The notes under the pieces: generated by a model | Told to the model about the DNA's origin: nothing | The model's input: only the letters and a program-made list of their open reading frames with translations | Databases searched by the model: none | Origin: Kribbella monticola | GTDB taxonomy: Bacteria; Actinomycetota; Actinomycetes; Propionibacteriales; Kribbellaceae | Length of the DNA: 64,000 nucleotides | Direction: 5' to 3' | Assembly: GCF_003261635.1 (NCBI RefSeq) | Contig: NZ_QFXK01000091.1 | Coordinates: 78,193 to 142,192, forward strand | Program-made: the position numbers and the translations under genes | Part shown: positions 25,663 to 33,542 of the stretch, piece after piece | Numbering within the stretch: position 1 is the first letter of the stretch | How the letters are laid out: the number at the start of each line of letters is the position of its first letter

Positions 25663-26255
25663 ACCTGAACCGAGACAGCATCGACGACCTACGCCTGATG
25701 GATCCGGCCGGCGACTTGACCGACGGCCCGCTGGACGCCCGGGCGCTGACCGACCTCCACCGGATGACCGCCCAGAGACCAGCAAGGTCCCGGCGCCGGC
25801 TGGTCCTCGCAGCGGCGGCTGTCGGAGCACTCGCCGTGGTGGCGGCGGTCGCGATGGACCGCGGTGGCGCCCCGGCGTACGCCGTGACACGGAATGACGA
25901 CGGCACGGTGACGATCAAGATCGAGCGATTCGAGGACGCGGACGGGCTCGAGGCGGCGATCGAGAAGTACGGCGTCAACGCCGAGGTCGACTACCTGCCC
26001 TGGGGCAAGACCTGTCGGGAGCCGCGCTACACGGTCGCGCCGGACGCGGACCAGCAGGCCGCCGCCACCAGCGTCGGTGACAACTCGGGCGACAGTGTCC
26101 TGCTGCGTCCCAACGAGTTCGCCGCCGATGAGACCCTGGTCATTGTCCACAGCGGCTATGAGGACCCGAGCGTCAAGGTGAGGTCGTTCAGGCAACTCGT
26201 CGCCAAGGGACCGGTATCCCCTTGCGAGCCCGTGGACCAGAGGGGTCCGCGCTAG
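25659..26255 (+). CDS. Single-pass membrane protein, putative anti-sigma partner
   Basis: A 198-residue protein. The cytoplasmic N-terminus (~45 residues, DLRLMDPAGDLTDGPLD) is followed by one transmembrane helix (residues ~48-66, RLVLAAAAVGALAVVAAVAM) and an extracytoplasmic domain that contains CREPRYTVAPDADQQ and a second Cys near the end. There is no HxxxCxxC zinc anti-sigma motif. Coupling to the ECF gene and topology argue for an anti-sigma role, but no named family is recognised. Confidence 0.7.
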   Translation: MNLNRDSIDDLRLMDPAGDLTDGPLDARALTDLHRMTAQRPARSRRRLVLAAAAVGALAVVAAVAMDRGGAPAYAVTRNDDGTVTIKIERFEDADGLEAAIEKYGVNAEVDYLPWGKTCREPRYTVAPDADQQAAATSVGDNSGDSVLLRPNEFAADETLVIVHSGYEDPSVKVRSFRQLVAKGPVSPCEPVDQRGPR

Positions 26256-26286
26256 TCAGGCCATCACTGGGCTGCTCGCAACGACG

Positions 26287-26318
26287 GCCCCTGACCTGGA
26301 GAGATTCGGGTCGGGGGC
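26287..26318 (+). terminator. Terminator after the ECF/membrane protein pair
   Basis: GCCCC-T-GACC (26287-26296) pairs with GGTC-G-GGGGC (26309-26318), with one unpaired base on each side. The sequence is nearly the same as the tRNA-Tyr terminator at 24998-25039. Confidence 0.65.
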
Positions 26319-26342
26319 TGTTCGTGGTGTCAGACTCTTGGG

Positions 26343-27404
26343 GTGGAGCAGAGGCTCGGCTCGGTGGTGTTGAGGGACGGGACCGCGATTGCGTTCGCGG
26401 TGGCCGGGGTGGGGCCGGTCGTGCTTTGTGTGCCGGGGTGGGTTTCGCATCTCGAACTCGGCTGGGCGATGCCCGCGGAGCGCTTGTTCTACGAGAGCCT
26501 CGCCAGTGGCCGCACGGTGGTGCGGTACGACCGGCCCGGGTGCGGGCTGTCCGGGGCGACGGATCGTTCGGACGTCGTCGAGCTTGAGCTCGAGGTCATG
26601 GCGGCAGTGACCAAGGCAGTCGGCGTCGACAGATTCGACCTGGTCGGTACGTCGTTCGGAGCGCCGCTGGCGGTGAAGTTCGCGGCCCGGCGCCCCGAAT
26701 CGGTCAACCGGCTGGTCCTGTACGGCGGTTGGGTGCAAGGCGATCAGGTCTCTCCGCCCGCTCTTCGCCAGCACTTGCTCGGGCTGGTGGAGCAGCACTG
26801 GGGATTCGCCTCCGACGTCCTGGTCGAGATCTTCGCACCTGATGCGGACGCGGGATTCCGGGCCACCTTCTCGACGTACCAACGTCAGTCGGCGTCCCCC
26901 GCAACAGCCCGGCGGCTGCTGGCCGCCTGCTACGAGATCGACGTGAGCGAGGACCTGGCCCGCATCGGCGGCGCGCAGACCACGGTGATCCACCGTGCCG
27001 ATGATCGCGCGGCGCCTGTGGCGGAAGGCAAGCGGTTGGCGGAGGGCATCGCCGGCGCGACCCTCAAGCTGTTGCCGGGCCGTACGCACGTGCCGTTTGC
27101 CGGCGACGTGGAGACTCTCGTCGACGAGATCCGCGCCGGCCTCGGACTACCGCGGCTGCCACGGACCGCGCGGCCCTCGCTGACTCCGCGCCAGGCAGAG
27201 GTCGCTGCCCTCGTCGCCCAGGGCTGGTCGAATCGCCAGATCGCCGAGGAACTGGTCATCACCGAACGTTCGGCCGAGTCGCACATCGAGCGGATCCTGA
27301 TGCGGATGGGGTTCCGCTCCCGCGCACAGATCGCCGCCTGGTACGCCGCGACGCACCCGACGCACCCGACGCACCCGTCGCACCCGACGTACCCGACGCC
27401 CTGA
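26343..27404 (+). CDS. Alpha/beta hydrolase fused to a LuxR-type helix-turn-helix
   Basis: A 353-residue protein. Residues ~1-265 are an alpha/beta hydrolase with nucleophile Ser in DLVGTSFGAPLA and His in GRTHVPF. Residues ~280-340 are a LuxR/GerE HTH (LTPRQAEVAALVAQGWSNRQIAEEL, with TERSAESHIERILMRMG). The fusion is a known type, presumably a ligand-sensing transcription factor in which the hydrolase fold binds or cleaves the signal. The GTG at 26343 is the start. The C-terminus is a (THP)n tail from a DNA tandem repeat. Confidence 0.88.
   Translation: MEQRLGSVVLRDGTAIAFAVAGVGPVVLCVPGWVSHLELGWAMPAERLFYESLASGRTVVRYDRPGCGLSGATDRSDVVELELEVMAAVTKAVGVDRFDLVGTSFGAPLAVKFAARRPESVNRLVLYGGWVQGDQVSPPALRQHLLGLVEQHWGFASDVLVEIFAPDADAGFRATFSTYQRQSASPATARRLLAACYEIDVSEDLARIGGAQTTVIHRADDRAAPVAEGKRLAEGIAGATLKLLPGRTHVPFAGDVETLVDEIRAGLGLPRLPRTARPSLTPRQAEVAALVAQGWSNRQIAEELVITERSAESHIERILMRMGFRSRAQIAAWYAATHPTHPTHPSHPTYPTP
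27351..27395 (+). repeat. 9-bp tandem repeat encoding Thr-His-Pro units
   Basis: Five units of ACGCACCCG or a one-base variant run in frame through the last codons of the hydrolase-LuxR gene. They encode THP/THP/THP/SHP/TYP. Copy number changes would keep the frame. Confidence 0.9.
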
Positions 27405-27458
27405 AGTGCCGTATTTCCACGGCTGCCCCGGCGCACGCCGTACCCGCAGGATGACAGC

Positions 27459-28115
27459 GTGACCAAGACGGCGACTCACCGTGACGGGTTCGCGCTGCAT
27501 CCCCTCCGCGGCCGGTTCAACTCGATGTTCTTCGCGGCGATCGGCGGCTATCTCGATCTGCAGCTGCGCAAACGCAAGCGCACGGTGTTCGCCGGGCTGC
27601 CGCAGACCGTGGTCGAACTGGGCTCGGGGGTCGGCGCGAATCTGCGCTACCTGGCTCCGGGAACCCGGCTGATCGCTGTCGAGCCGAACCGCTACATGCA
27701 CACCCGGCTCCGGCGCGCAGCCGCCAGGCGCGCTGTGGAGGTCGAGATCCGCGACGTCGTCGCCGAGCGCATCGACCTGCCGGACGGGAGTGCGGACGCC
27801 GTGATCTCGAGCCTCGTCCTTTGTAGCGTGAGCGATCCCGCCGCAGTACTTGCCGAGGTACGACGCGTACTGCGGCCAGGTGGCCGGTTCAGTTTCGCCG
27901 AGCACGTCGTCGCGAAGAAGAACACCCCGACCCGGTGGGCGCAGCATGTGTTGCGCCGTCCGTGGGCGTGGGTGTTCGAGGGTTGCTCGTGTGAGCGAGA
28001 TCTCGCGAGCGCGATCGAATCGGCGGGCTTCGCCGGCGTCGACCTCCAGCACTACCGGATCCATTCGCCGTTCCTGCCGTTCAACACTCATATCGCCGGC
28101 ACTGCCACCGGGTAG
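27459..28115 (+). CDS. Class I SAM-dependent methyltransferase
   Basis: A 218-residue methyltransferase of the UbiE/METTL7-like type. Motif I is VVELGSGVGANLRYL, the acidic end of strand 2 is LIAVEPN, and motif IV-V is DAVISSLVLCSVSDPAAVLAEVRRVLRPGG-like. The C-terminal CSCERD-IHSPFLPF arrangement recalls METTL7-type small-molecule or thiol methylases. GTG start. Monocistronic; substrate unknown. Confidence 0.85.
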   Translation: MTKTATHRDGFALHPLRGRFNSMFFAAIGGYLDLQLRKRKRTVFAGLPQTVVELGSGVGANLRYLAPGTRLIAVEPNRYMHTRLRRAAARRAVEVEIRDVVAERIDLPDGSADAVISSLVLCSVSDPAAVLAEVRRVLRPGGRFSFAEHVVAKKNTPTRWAQHVLRRPWAWVFEGCSCERDLASAIESAGFAGVDLQHYRIHSPFLPFNTHIAGTATG

Positions 28116-28238
28116 CTCGCGAAGCGCCGGCTGGACGGCCGCTGCGGAATGGCCCGTCACCATGGGGAATAGTGGTGGAGCTGTCGCAGGTTGCTTGTCT
28201 AGTCGGGTCCGGCTGAGTACCAGGTAGGAGACGCGGGT

Positions 28239-29333
28239 ATGAAACCCACTGAGTTCGTCAAGGTGAACGGGCAGTTCTGGGGTGAGCACCTTCGGGGTGT
28301 GAGTGAGCATCTGACGGCCAGTCACTCCCGTGAGTTGCCGGGGCCGTTGCTGTTTCCGCGGGTGATGGTGCTGACGGAGACGCCGGACTGGAACATCCTC
28401 GAGTTCACCGGGATCAGCCGGGAGTACCGCTCACTCGAAGTACGGCGGCAGAAAGCTGCCGGGATCGATCAGTACTTCGCGGATTCCGCCGGCTCCACGC
28501 CGGTCGTGATTCTGCGCGAGGCCGATGTCTATCAGGACGCGACGATCGCCACCGAGACCGGGCGGAGTGCTCTGCGGACCCGGTTCCCGGGTGCCGAGGG
28601 CCTGATCGGGCGTGAGCTCGTCGGCACCGGTGACGGCAAACTGCTGCAGTTCGCGCCGGGGAACTACTCGGTGCTCAACCGGGTGCTGCTCGCCTCCGGT
28701 CAGCGGCTGCACTGGACGTTCCTGGCGATCGCCATCCACCGGTCCGAGCCGGCCGACAAGTATCGCGACTTCCTGCAGAACCTGGTCAACTCCGTGCCCC
28801 ACCTCGACCCGGTCGGTACGTTCGCCGTACCGCGTGGTGAGCTCGACCAGCTGATCAAGGCAGACCCGTTCGGGAGCACCTACCACCAGAGTCTGCACAA
28901 GACGACCGTCGGTGAGTTCCTACAGCAGCACGAGGCGATCCTGCTGTCCGCGTTCGACGCGACCCAGCTGATCCGCGAGCCGGTGCTCGAGGCAGAGGAC
29001 GGTACGGCGGTCACGCCCGACTTCATCCTGGAGCGCACGGACGGGACTCACATCGTCGGTGACTTCGCGCTGCCGCTGCTGGAGACGGCGAAGGACGGCA
29101 AGAAGCGCCGGCGCTCGACGACGGCCGTTGGCGACGGTACGCAGTACGGGGAGTTCTTCAAGAACGCCGAGAACCGGGCCTTCGCGAAGACCAAGTACGG
29201 CGTGGAGCTCAACGATCCGCGGCGGCTTCTGGTGACGACCAGCCAGGATGCGGTCGAGGTCAGTGAGGCGGACGCCGTCGAGGTCGTCGACTACGACACC
29301 GTTCTTCGACTGTATCTGGCGGCAAAGTCGTAG
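28239..29333 (+). CDS. Shedu-like (DUF4263-type) protein, PD-(D/E)XK-related fold
   Basis: A 364-residue protein. The N-terminal ~210 residues have no clear family. The C-terminal ~150 residues follow the layout of Shedu/DUF4263 nucleases: a FLQQHEAILLSAF helix, TPDFILERTDGTHIVGDFAL where PDF supplies the first acid and the second strand should carry ELK/DLK, then a Gln-Tyr helix (GDGTQYGEFFKNAENRAF). The expected catalytic Lys is Ala here (DFAL). It could be an inactive defence protein, a sensor or a divergent nuclease. AGGAGA precedes the ATG. Single gene with no partner system visible. Confidence 0.45.
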   Translation: MKPTEFVKVNGQFWGEHLRGVSEHLTASHSRELPGPLLFPRVMVLTETPDWNILEFTGISREYRSLEVRRQKAAGIDQYFADSAGSTPVVILREADVYQDATIATETGRSALRTRFPGAEGLIGRELVGTGDGKLLQFAPGNYSVLNRVLLASGQRLHWTFLAIAIHRSEPADKYRDFLQNLVNSVPHLDPVGTFAVPRGELDQLIKADPFGSTYHQSLHKTTVGEFLQQHEAILLSAFDATQLIREPVLEAEDGTAVTPDFILERTDGTHIVGDFALPLLETAKDGKKRRRSTTAVGDGTQYGEFFKNAENRAFAKTKYGVELNDPRRLLVTTSQDAVEVSEADAVEVVDYDTVLRLYLAAKS

Positions 29334-29434
29334 CACCTGTCGGCAGATCCACAGCAAGCTCCCAGCTCGCGTGGGTCGTCGTCTCAGCAAGTCCGTGAAC
29401 CATCGAGGAATCACCACTCCGCCAGGGAGCCTCG

Positions 29435-30958
29435 ATGGACACAACGACAGGCGTACGCCGCCCCGCCGCAGCCGACCGCAGTACTACGACGCCGCCGCCC
29501 CACCCAGGCGCGGCCCCGCGGCACCCGAGCGCTGAGCTCCAGCAGCACTCGGGTGCGGCAACGCAGTACGGGGTGGGTGAGCGCGAGGCTTGGCGGCACG
29601 TGCTGGGGCGGCGGGCGCGGTTTGACGCGGGTGTGCGGGTTGTTGCGGGCGCTGCGCTGTGGTTGAGCCTGTTGGTTGTCACCTATTGGTGGGTGGCCGG
29701 TCGGGGCATCCAGGCGATGGGCGGGTGGGAGACCGGGCTGACCTCGCTCGGGCGGCTCAGCGGTCTGTTGGCTTCGGACCTGCTCCTGGTGCAAGTCCTA
29801 CTGATCGCACGCGTCCCGCTGCTGGAGCATGCGTTCGGACAGGACCACGTGCTGCGGATCCACCGGGTAGTGGGCTTCACCTCGTTCAACCTCATGGTGG
29901 CCCACCTGGTGCTGATCACCTGGGGCTACGCCGCCGGTAGCGCCACGAAGATCCCCAGCACCTTCTGGGACCTCATCACCAACTACCCAGGAGTCCTGCT
30001 CGCACTAGCCGGTACTGCGTGCCTGGTGCTGAGCGTGGTGACCAGCGTGCGCGCAGCGCGTCGTCGGCTGCGCTACGAGTCGTGGCATCTCCTGCACCTC
30101 TACGCCTATCTAGGAGTGGGCCTAGCTCTTCCCCACCAGCTGTGGACCGGCCAGGAGTTCATCAGCTCGCCAGCAGCCACGGCGTACTGGTGGACGCTTT
30201 GGGGCGTCGCCGCAGCCGCAGTACTGGTCTGGCGTGTCGGAGCGCCGCTGGTCAACAGTGCTCGTCACCGCCTTCGCGTAGCTGCCGTTGCGGACGAGGG
30301 AGACGGCGTGGTGTCGGTGTACATCACTGGCCGACACCTGGGTCGACTAGGCGCGGAAGCAGGGCAGTTCCTCACCTGGCGGTTCATGGACCGCACTGGG
30401 TGGACCCGCGGCAACCCATACTCGCTCTCCGCCGCACCTAATAGTCAGAGCCTCCGGATCTCGGTCAAGGCGCTCGGTGACAACAGTGCGTCCCTCCGCA
30501 GCTTGCGACCCGGCACACCCGTGCTGATGGAAGGCCCGTACGGCCGGCTCTCCGCGCGAGCCCGCACCGGCCGCAAGGTCGCACTGATCGGTGCTGGAGT
30601 CGGGATCACTCCATTGCGCGCACTGGCCGAGGGACTCGACTACGGCCCCGGTGAAGCCATCCTGATCCAGCGCTACACCCGTACGCCGCTCTTCGAGCGA
30701 GAACTCCGGATGCTCGCCACCCAACGCGGACTCCTCGTCGGTCTGCTACCCGGCCACCGACGCGCTCCCGACTCATGGCTCGGCCACGGCGCGGACCACC
30801 TCGACGATGTGGCGGCTCTTCGTACGTGGATCCCTGACATCGAGGAGCGGGACGTCTATCTGTGCGGACCTGATCCCTGGACCGCCTCTGTGCAACGCGC
30901 AGCCGCTGCCGCCGGCGTACCTGCCGGCCGCATCCATCTCGAGAACTTCACGTGGTGA
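29435..30958 (+). CDS. Ferric reductase-like membrane flavocytochrome
   Basis: A 507-residue protein. After a Pro-rich N-tail (~75 residues) a six-helix ferric-reductase-type domain (~80-270) carries histidines suited to haem binding (RIHRVVGF, MVAHLVL, SWHLLHLYAYLG, ALPHQLW). The C-terminal ferredoxin-reductase module has FAD-binding RGNPYSLS, KVALIGAGVGITPL and NAD-binding VYLCGPDPW. It would carry electrons from NAD(P)H across the membrane. It is followed after 4 bases by an FMN-binding secreted protein and ApbE, so those are its likely electron acceptor and flavin loader. Confidence 0.88.
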   Translation: MDTTTGVRRPAAADRSTTTPPPHPGAAPRHPSAELQQHSGAATQYGVGEREAWRHVLGRRARFDAGVRVVAGAALWLSLLVVTYWWVAGRGIQAMGGWETGLTSLGRLSGLLASDLLLVQVLLIARVPLLEHAFGQDHVLRIHRVVGFTSFNLMVAHLVLITWGYAAGSATKIPSTFWDLITNYPGVLLALAGTACLVLSVVTSVRAARRRLRYESWHLLHLYAYLGVGLALPHQLWTGQEFISSPAATAYWWTLWGVAAAAVLVWRVGAPLVNSARHRLRVAAVADEGDGVVSVYITGRHLGRLGAEAGQFLTWRFMDRTGWTRGNPYSLSAAPNSQSLRISVKALGDNSASLRSLRPGTPVLMEGPYGRLSARARTGRKVALIGAGVGITPLRALAEGLDYGPGEAILIQRYTRTPLFERELRMLATQRGLLVGLLPGHRRAPDSWLGHGADHLDDVAALRTWIPDIEERDVYLCGPDPWTASVQRAAAAAGVPAGRIHLENFTW

Positions 30959-30962
30959 TCCC

Positions 30963-31508
30963 ATGAAACGCATCGCAACCTGGCTCCTCAGCACGATCAC
31001 GGTCGTCGTCCTGCTCTTCGGCTACCACACCTCCACCTCCGGCAAAGCCACCAGCGCTCCAGAGGTGATCGGCTCCGCCAACCCTGCAACGAACTCCGGC
31101 GCAGGCGCGACCAGCAGCGAACCAACCAACGCACCGACCAGCGATCCCGCCGGCCCGACCCCGACCGCCTCTCCTTCACCGGGCTCAGTCGGTACGCCGC
31201 AGCCGAGCTCGACCGCCTCGCCCTCACCTACCGCTGCCACAGTGCAAGGCGATGTCGCCGACACGCAATGGGGTCCGGTCCAGGTCCAAGTAATCGTTGC
31301 CAACGGCAAGATCACCGACGTCTCGGTCCTGCAATACCCGAACGGCAACGGCAAGGACCAGCAGATCAACGCGTACGCGCTGCCGGTACTCATCAACGAG
31401 ACGCTCGCCAAGCAGAGTGCCGCCATCGACATGGTCAGCGGCGCCACCGTCACCAGCGACGGCTACACCCGCTCCCTGCAATCCGCCCTCGACAAGGCCG
31501 GCCTGTGA
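30963..31508 (+). CDS. Secreted FMN-binding domain protein
   Basis: A 181-residue protein. An N-terminal membrane segment (~4-20) precedes a long Ser/Thr/Pro linker (~25-92) that can span the cell wall. The FMN-binding domain (~93-181) contains DMVSGAT at 156-162, the DxxSGAT motif in which Thr162 would be covalently flavinylated by ApbE. Four bases follow the reductase gene, and the stop overlaps apbE. It is the extracytoplasmic electron carrier of the three-gene unit. Confidence 0.92.
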   Translation: MKRIATWLLSTITVVVLLFGYHTSTSGKATSAPEVIGSANPATNSGAGATSSEPTNAPTSDPAGPTPTASPSPGSVGTPQPSSTASPSPTAATVQGDVADTQWGPVQVQVIVANGKITDVSVLQYPNGNGKDQQINAYALPVLINETLAKQSAAIDMVSGATVTSDGYTRSLQSALDKAGL

Positions 31509-32296
31509 ACACCCCGATGGCCCGTTACGTCGAGCAGGTGATGGGCATGCCGATCAGCCTCGCGCTTCGCGGCAAGCACACGAGGGACGCGAGGGCACGT
31601 AGTACGTGGGAAGCCGTTGTCGACGAGTTGCGAGAAGTCGATCGGGTCTTCAGCACGTACCGCGCGGATTCGTTCATCTCCCGCCTGGGGCGCGACGAGC
31701 TCAGCTTGCCCGACTGCCCGCCCGAGGTGAGCGAAGTACTCGAAATCGCCAACCAGGCGGTCGAAATCTCCGACGGTGCGTTTTCTGTCTACCTGCCCGA
31801 TCCTGCGGGCGGGCTGGTGTTCGACCCGAGCGGCGTGGTCAAGGGCTGGGCGGTGGAACGCGCAGCTCGCCGCTATCTCGACGGCCTCGAGGACACCGAC
31901 TACTGCCTCTCCGCGGGCGGTGACATGGTCGCTCGCACCCTCGATCCAACCACCGAGCCCTGGTGTATCGGCATCGAGGATCCGCTCGATCCGAACCGGC
32001 TCGTTGCCACCGTTCCCGTGCGCACAGGAGCTGTCGCGACCTCCGGCACCAGTCACCGCGGCACCCACATCATCGACCCGCGCACCGGGCGCCCGGCGTA
32101 CGGGATCGCCTCCGTCACCGTCGTCGGCGATTCGCTCACCTGGGTGGACATCGAGGCCACGGCTGCGTTCGCGCAGGGGGCGCAGGCGCTCAGCTGGCTG
32201 CGCACCCGCCCTCGACGTACCGGGCTGATCGTCTGGGCGGACGGGCAAACGACCCTCTTCGACACCAGTCATCCGGTAGGCCAAGGGGCCGGGTGA
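31505..32296 (+). CDS. apbE: FAD:protein FMN transferase (ApbE)
   Basis: A 263-residue ApbE family protein. Visible motifs are VFSTYRADSFISRL, VVKGWAVERAARRYL, YCLSAGGDMVAR and AVATSGTSHRGTHIIDPRTG, the last binding Mg2+ and FAD. It transfers FMN from FAD to the Thr of the DxxSGAT motif in its neighbour. The GTG at 31505 overlaps the FMN-protein stop (GTGA). No signal peptide is evident, so flavinylation might precede export or the N-terminus may be atypical. Confidence 0.93.
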   Translation: MNTPMARYVEQVMGMPISLALRGKHTRDARARSTWEAVVDELREVDRVFSTYRADSFISRLGRDELSLPDCPPEVSEVLEIANQAVEISDGAFSVYLPDPAGGLVFDPSGVVKGWAVERAARRYLDGLEDTDYCLSAGGDMVARTLDPTTEPWCIGIEDPLDPNRLVATVPVRTGAVATSGTSHRGTHIIDPRTGRPAYGIASVTVVGDSLTWVDIEATAAFAQGAQALSWLRTRPRRTGLIVWADGQTTLFDTSHPVGQGAG

Positions 32297-32326
32297 TTGT
32301 CGGTGCGGATGGGTAGTTTCGGTGGC

Positions 32327-32953
32327 ATGACGACGGATTGGGAAGCCTGGCACGCCGCGTACGACGATCCTGGATCCGGGCTGTCCCGGCGGTTGCGGAT
32401 CATCCAAGGGCTGATCGGGGAGTGGCTCGACCGCACGGCGCCGAACGACGTCCGCGTGGTCAGCGCGTGTGCCGGCGACGGCAGAGACCTCTTGGGCGTA
32501 CTACGGAATCGCGGCGACTCGAGTCGCGTCACGGCGACCTTGCTCGAGTACGACGAACGCAACGTCGCTCGGGCCCGCTCGGCCGCCGCGGAGTTTCCGG
32601 CGATCGCAGTACGCCAGGTCGATGCCGGCCAAGGCGCCTCCTATGCGGGCGCGATCCCGGCCGACTTGGTGTTGATGGTCGGCGTCTTCGGCAACATCAG
32701 CGATGACGACATCCGCACGACGATCGAAGCTCTACCCGGTATGTGCAACCCAGGTGCCTTGGTGATCTGGACGCGCCATCGGGGTGCTCCCGATTTCACC
32801 CCGACGATCCGCGAATGGTTCGCCGCCAACGACTTCACCGAGGAGTCCTTCCACGCCCCCGACGACCTGGAAATCGGCGTAGGCTCCCACCGCTTCACCG
32901 GCACCCCACCCCACCAGCACCCCACCCAACACCTCTTCACCTTCACCCACTGA
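32327..32953 (+). CDS. Class I SAM-dependent methyltransferase-like protein
   Basis: A 208-residue protein with motif I VVSACAGDGRDLLGVL, second-strand acid LLEYDERN, and DLVLMVGVFGNISDDD. The fold is class I methyltransferase; the substrate is unknown. The ATG at 32327 is 30 bases after the apbE stop, so it may be read through from the flavin operon but need not be functionally linked. Confidence 0.75.
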   Translation: MTTDWEAWHAAYDDPGSGLSRRLRIIQGLIGEWLDRTAPNDVRVVSACAGDGRDLLGVLRNRGDSSRVTATLLEYDERNVARARSAAAEFPAIAVRQVDAGQGASYAGAIPADLVLMVGVFGNISDDDIRTTIEALPGMCNPGALVIWTRHRGAPDFTPTIREWFAANDFTEESFHAPDDLEIGVGSHRFTGTPPHQHPTQHLFTFTH

Positions 32954-33009
32954 CCGACCCAACCCGCTCTTCAGTTGATGCGTTCGTGGTGCGGTCTGGT
33001 GGTTGGCTG

Positions 33010-33447
33010 CTACGGGTGTTTGGTGGCGGCGGTGACTATGCGGTTGAGGGCTGCGAGGACGTGGGAGCGGTGGCTTGGGGTCAGGTCGGTGGTGAGGGCC
33101 TCGACTCGGCCGGCGTAGGCGTCGTGTGCCTGGTGGGCGAGGGTGCGGCCTTCGTCGGTGAGCGCTATCTGGCAGGCGCGGCGGTCGGTGGGGTGGGCGG
33201 ACCGCGCGACCAGCGAACGGCGTTCCAGCCGGTCGACCATGCTGGTGAGGCTGGAGCGCTCGATGCTCATGATCCGGCTCAGCTCGGTCATGCCGAGCGG
33301 TCCGTCGAGAAGCACGCAGATCAGGTGCGCCTGCTGAGGCGTCAAGCCGAGCGGCCGGCTCGTCTCGGCGTACAGGTCCTGTAGTACGTGCATCAAGGTC
33401 ACCAGGGAGCCGACCAGCTCCGTGTCTCTCGCTGTCTTGGTTGCCAC
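33010..33447 (-). CDS. MarR-family transcriptional regulator
   Basis: A 145-residue winged-helix regulator with MTELSRIMSIERSSLTSMVDRLERRSLV as recognition region and the wing AHPTDRRACQIALT. Divergent from the LLM oxidoreductase gene, with operator-like inverted repeats in the 95-base gap, so it probably represses both until a small aromatic or toxic ligand binds. Confidence 0.92.
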   Translation of the reverse strand: MATKTARDTELVGSLVTLMHVLQDLYAETSRPLGLTPQQAHLICVLLDGPLGMTELSRIMSIERSSLTSMVDRLERRSLVARSAHPTDRRACQIALTDEGRTLAHQAHDAYAGRVEALTTDLTPSHRSHVLAALNRIVTAATKHP

Positions 33448-33477
33448 CCCTCCACTGTAGTCCGCAGGCCGAACTGT

Positions 33478-33521
33478 TTGTGCTCCTAATAATTCGTAGG
33501 TCTACTATTTAGATGTACGAA
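33478..33521. promoter_or_regulatory. Divergent promoter/operator between MarR and LLM genes
   Basis: Rightward boxes TTGTGC (33478-33483) and TACTAT (33503-33508) are 19 bases apart. TTCGTA (33493-33498) and TACGAA (33516-33521) form a perfect inverted repeat spanning the -10 box. A leftward -10-like TTATTA is read on the other strand at 33492-33487. The region is unusually AT-rich for this genome. Confidence 0.5.
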
Positions 33522-33542
33522 GTATCTACGGAGGAGCCAGAC

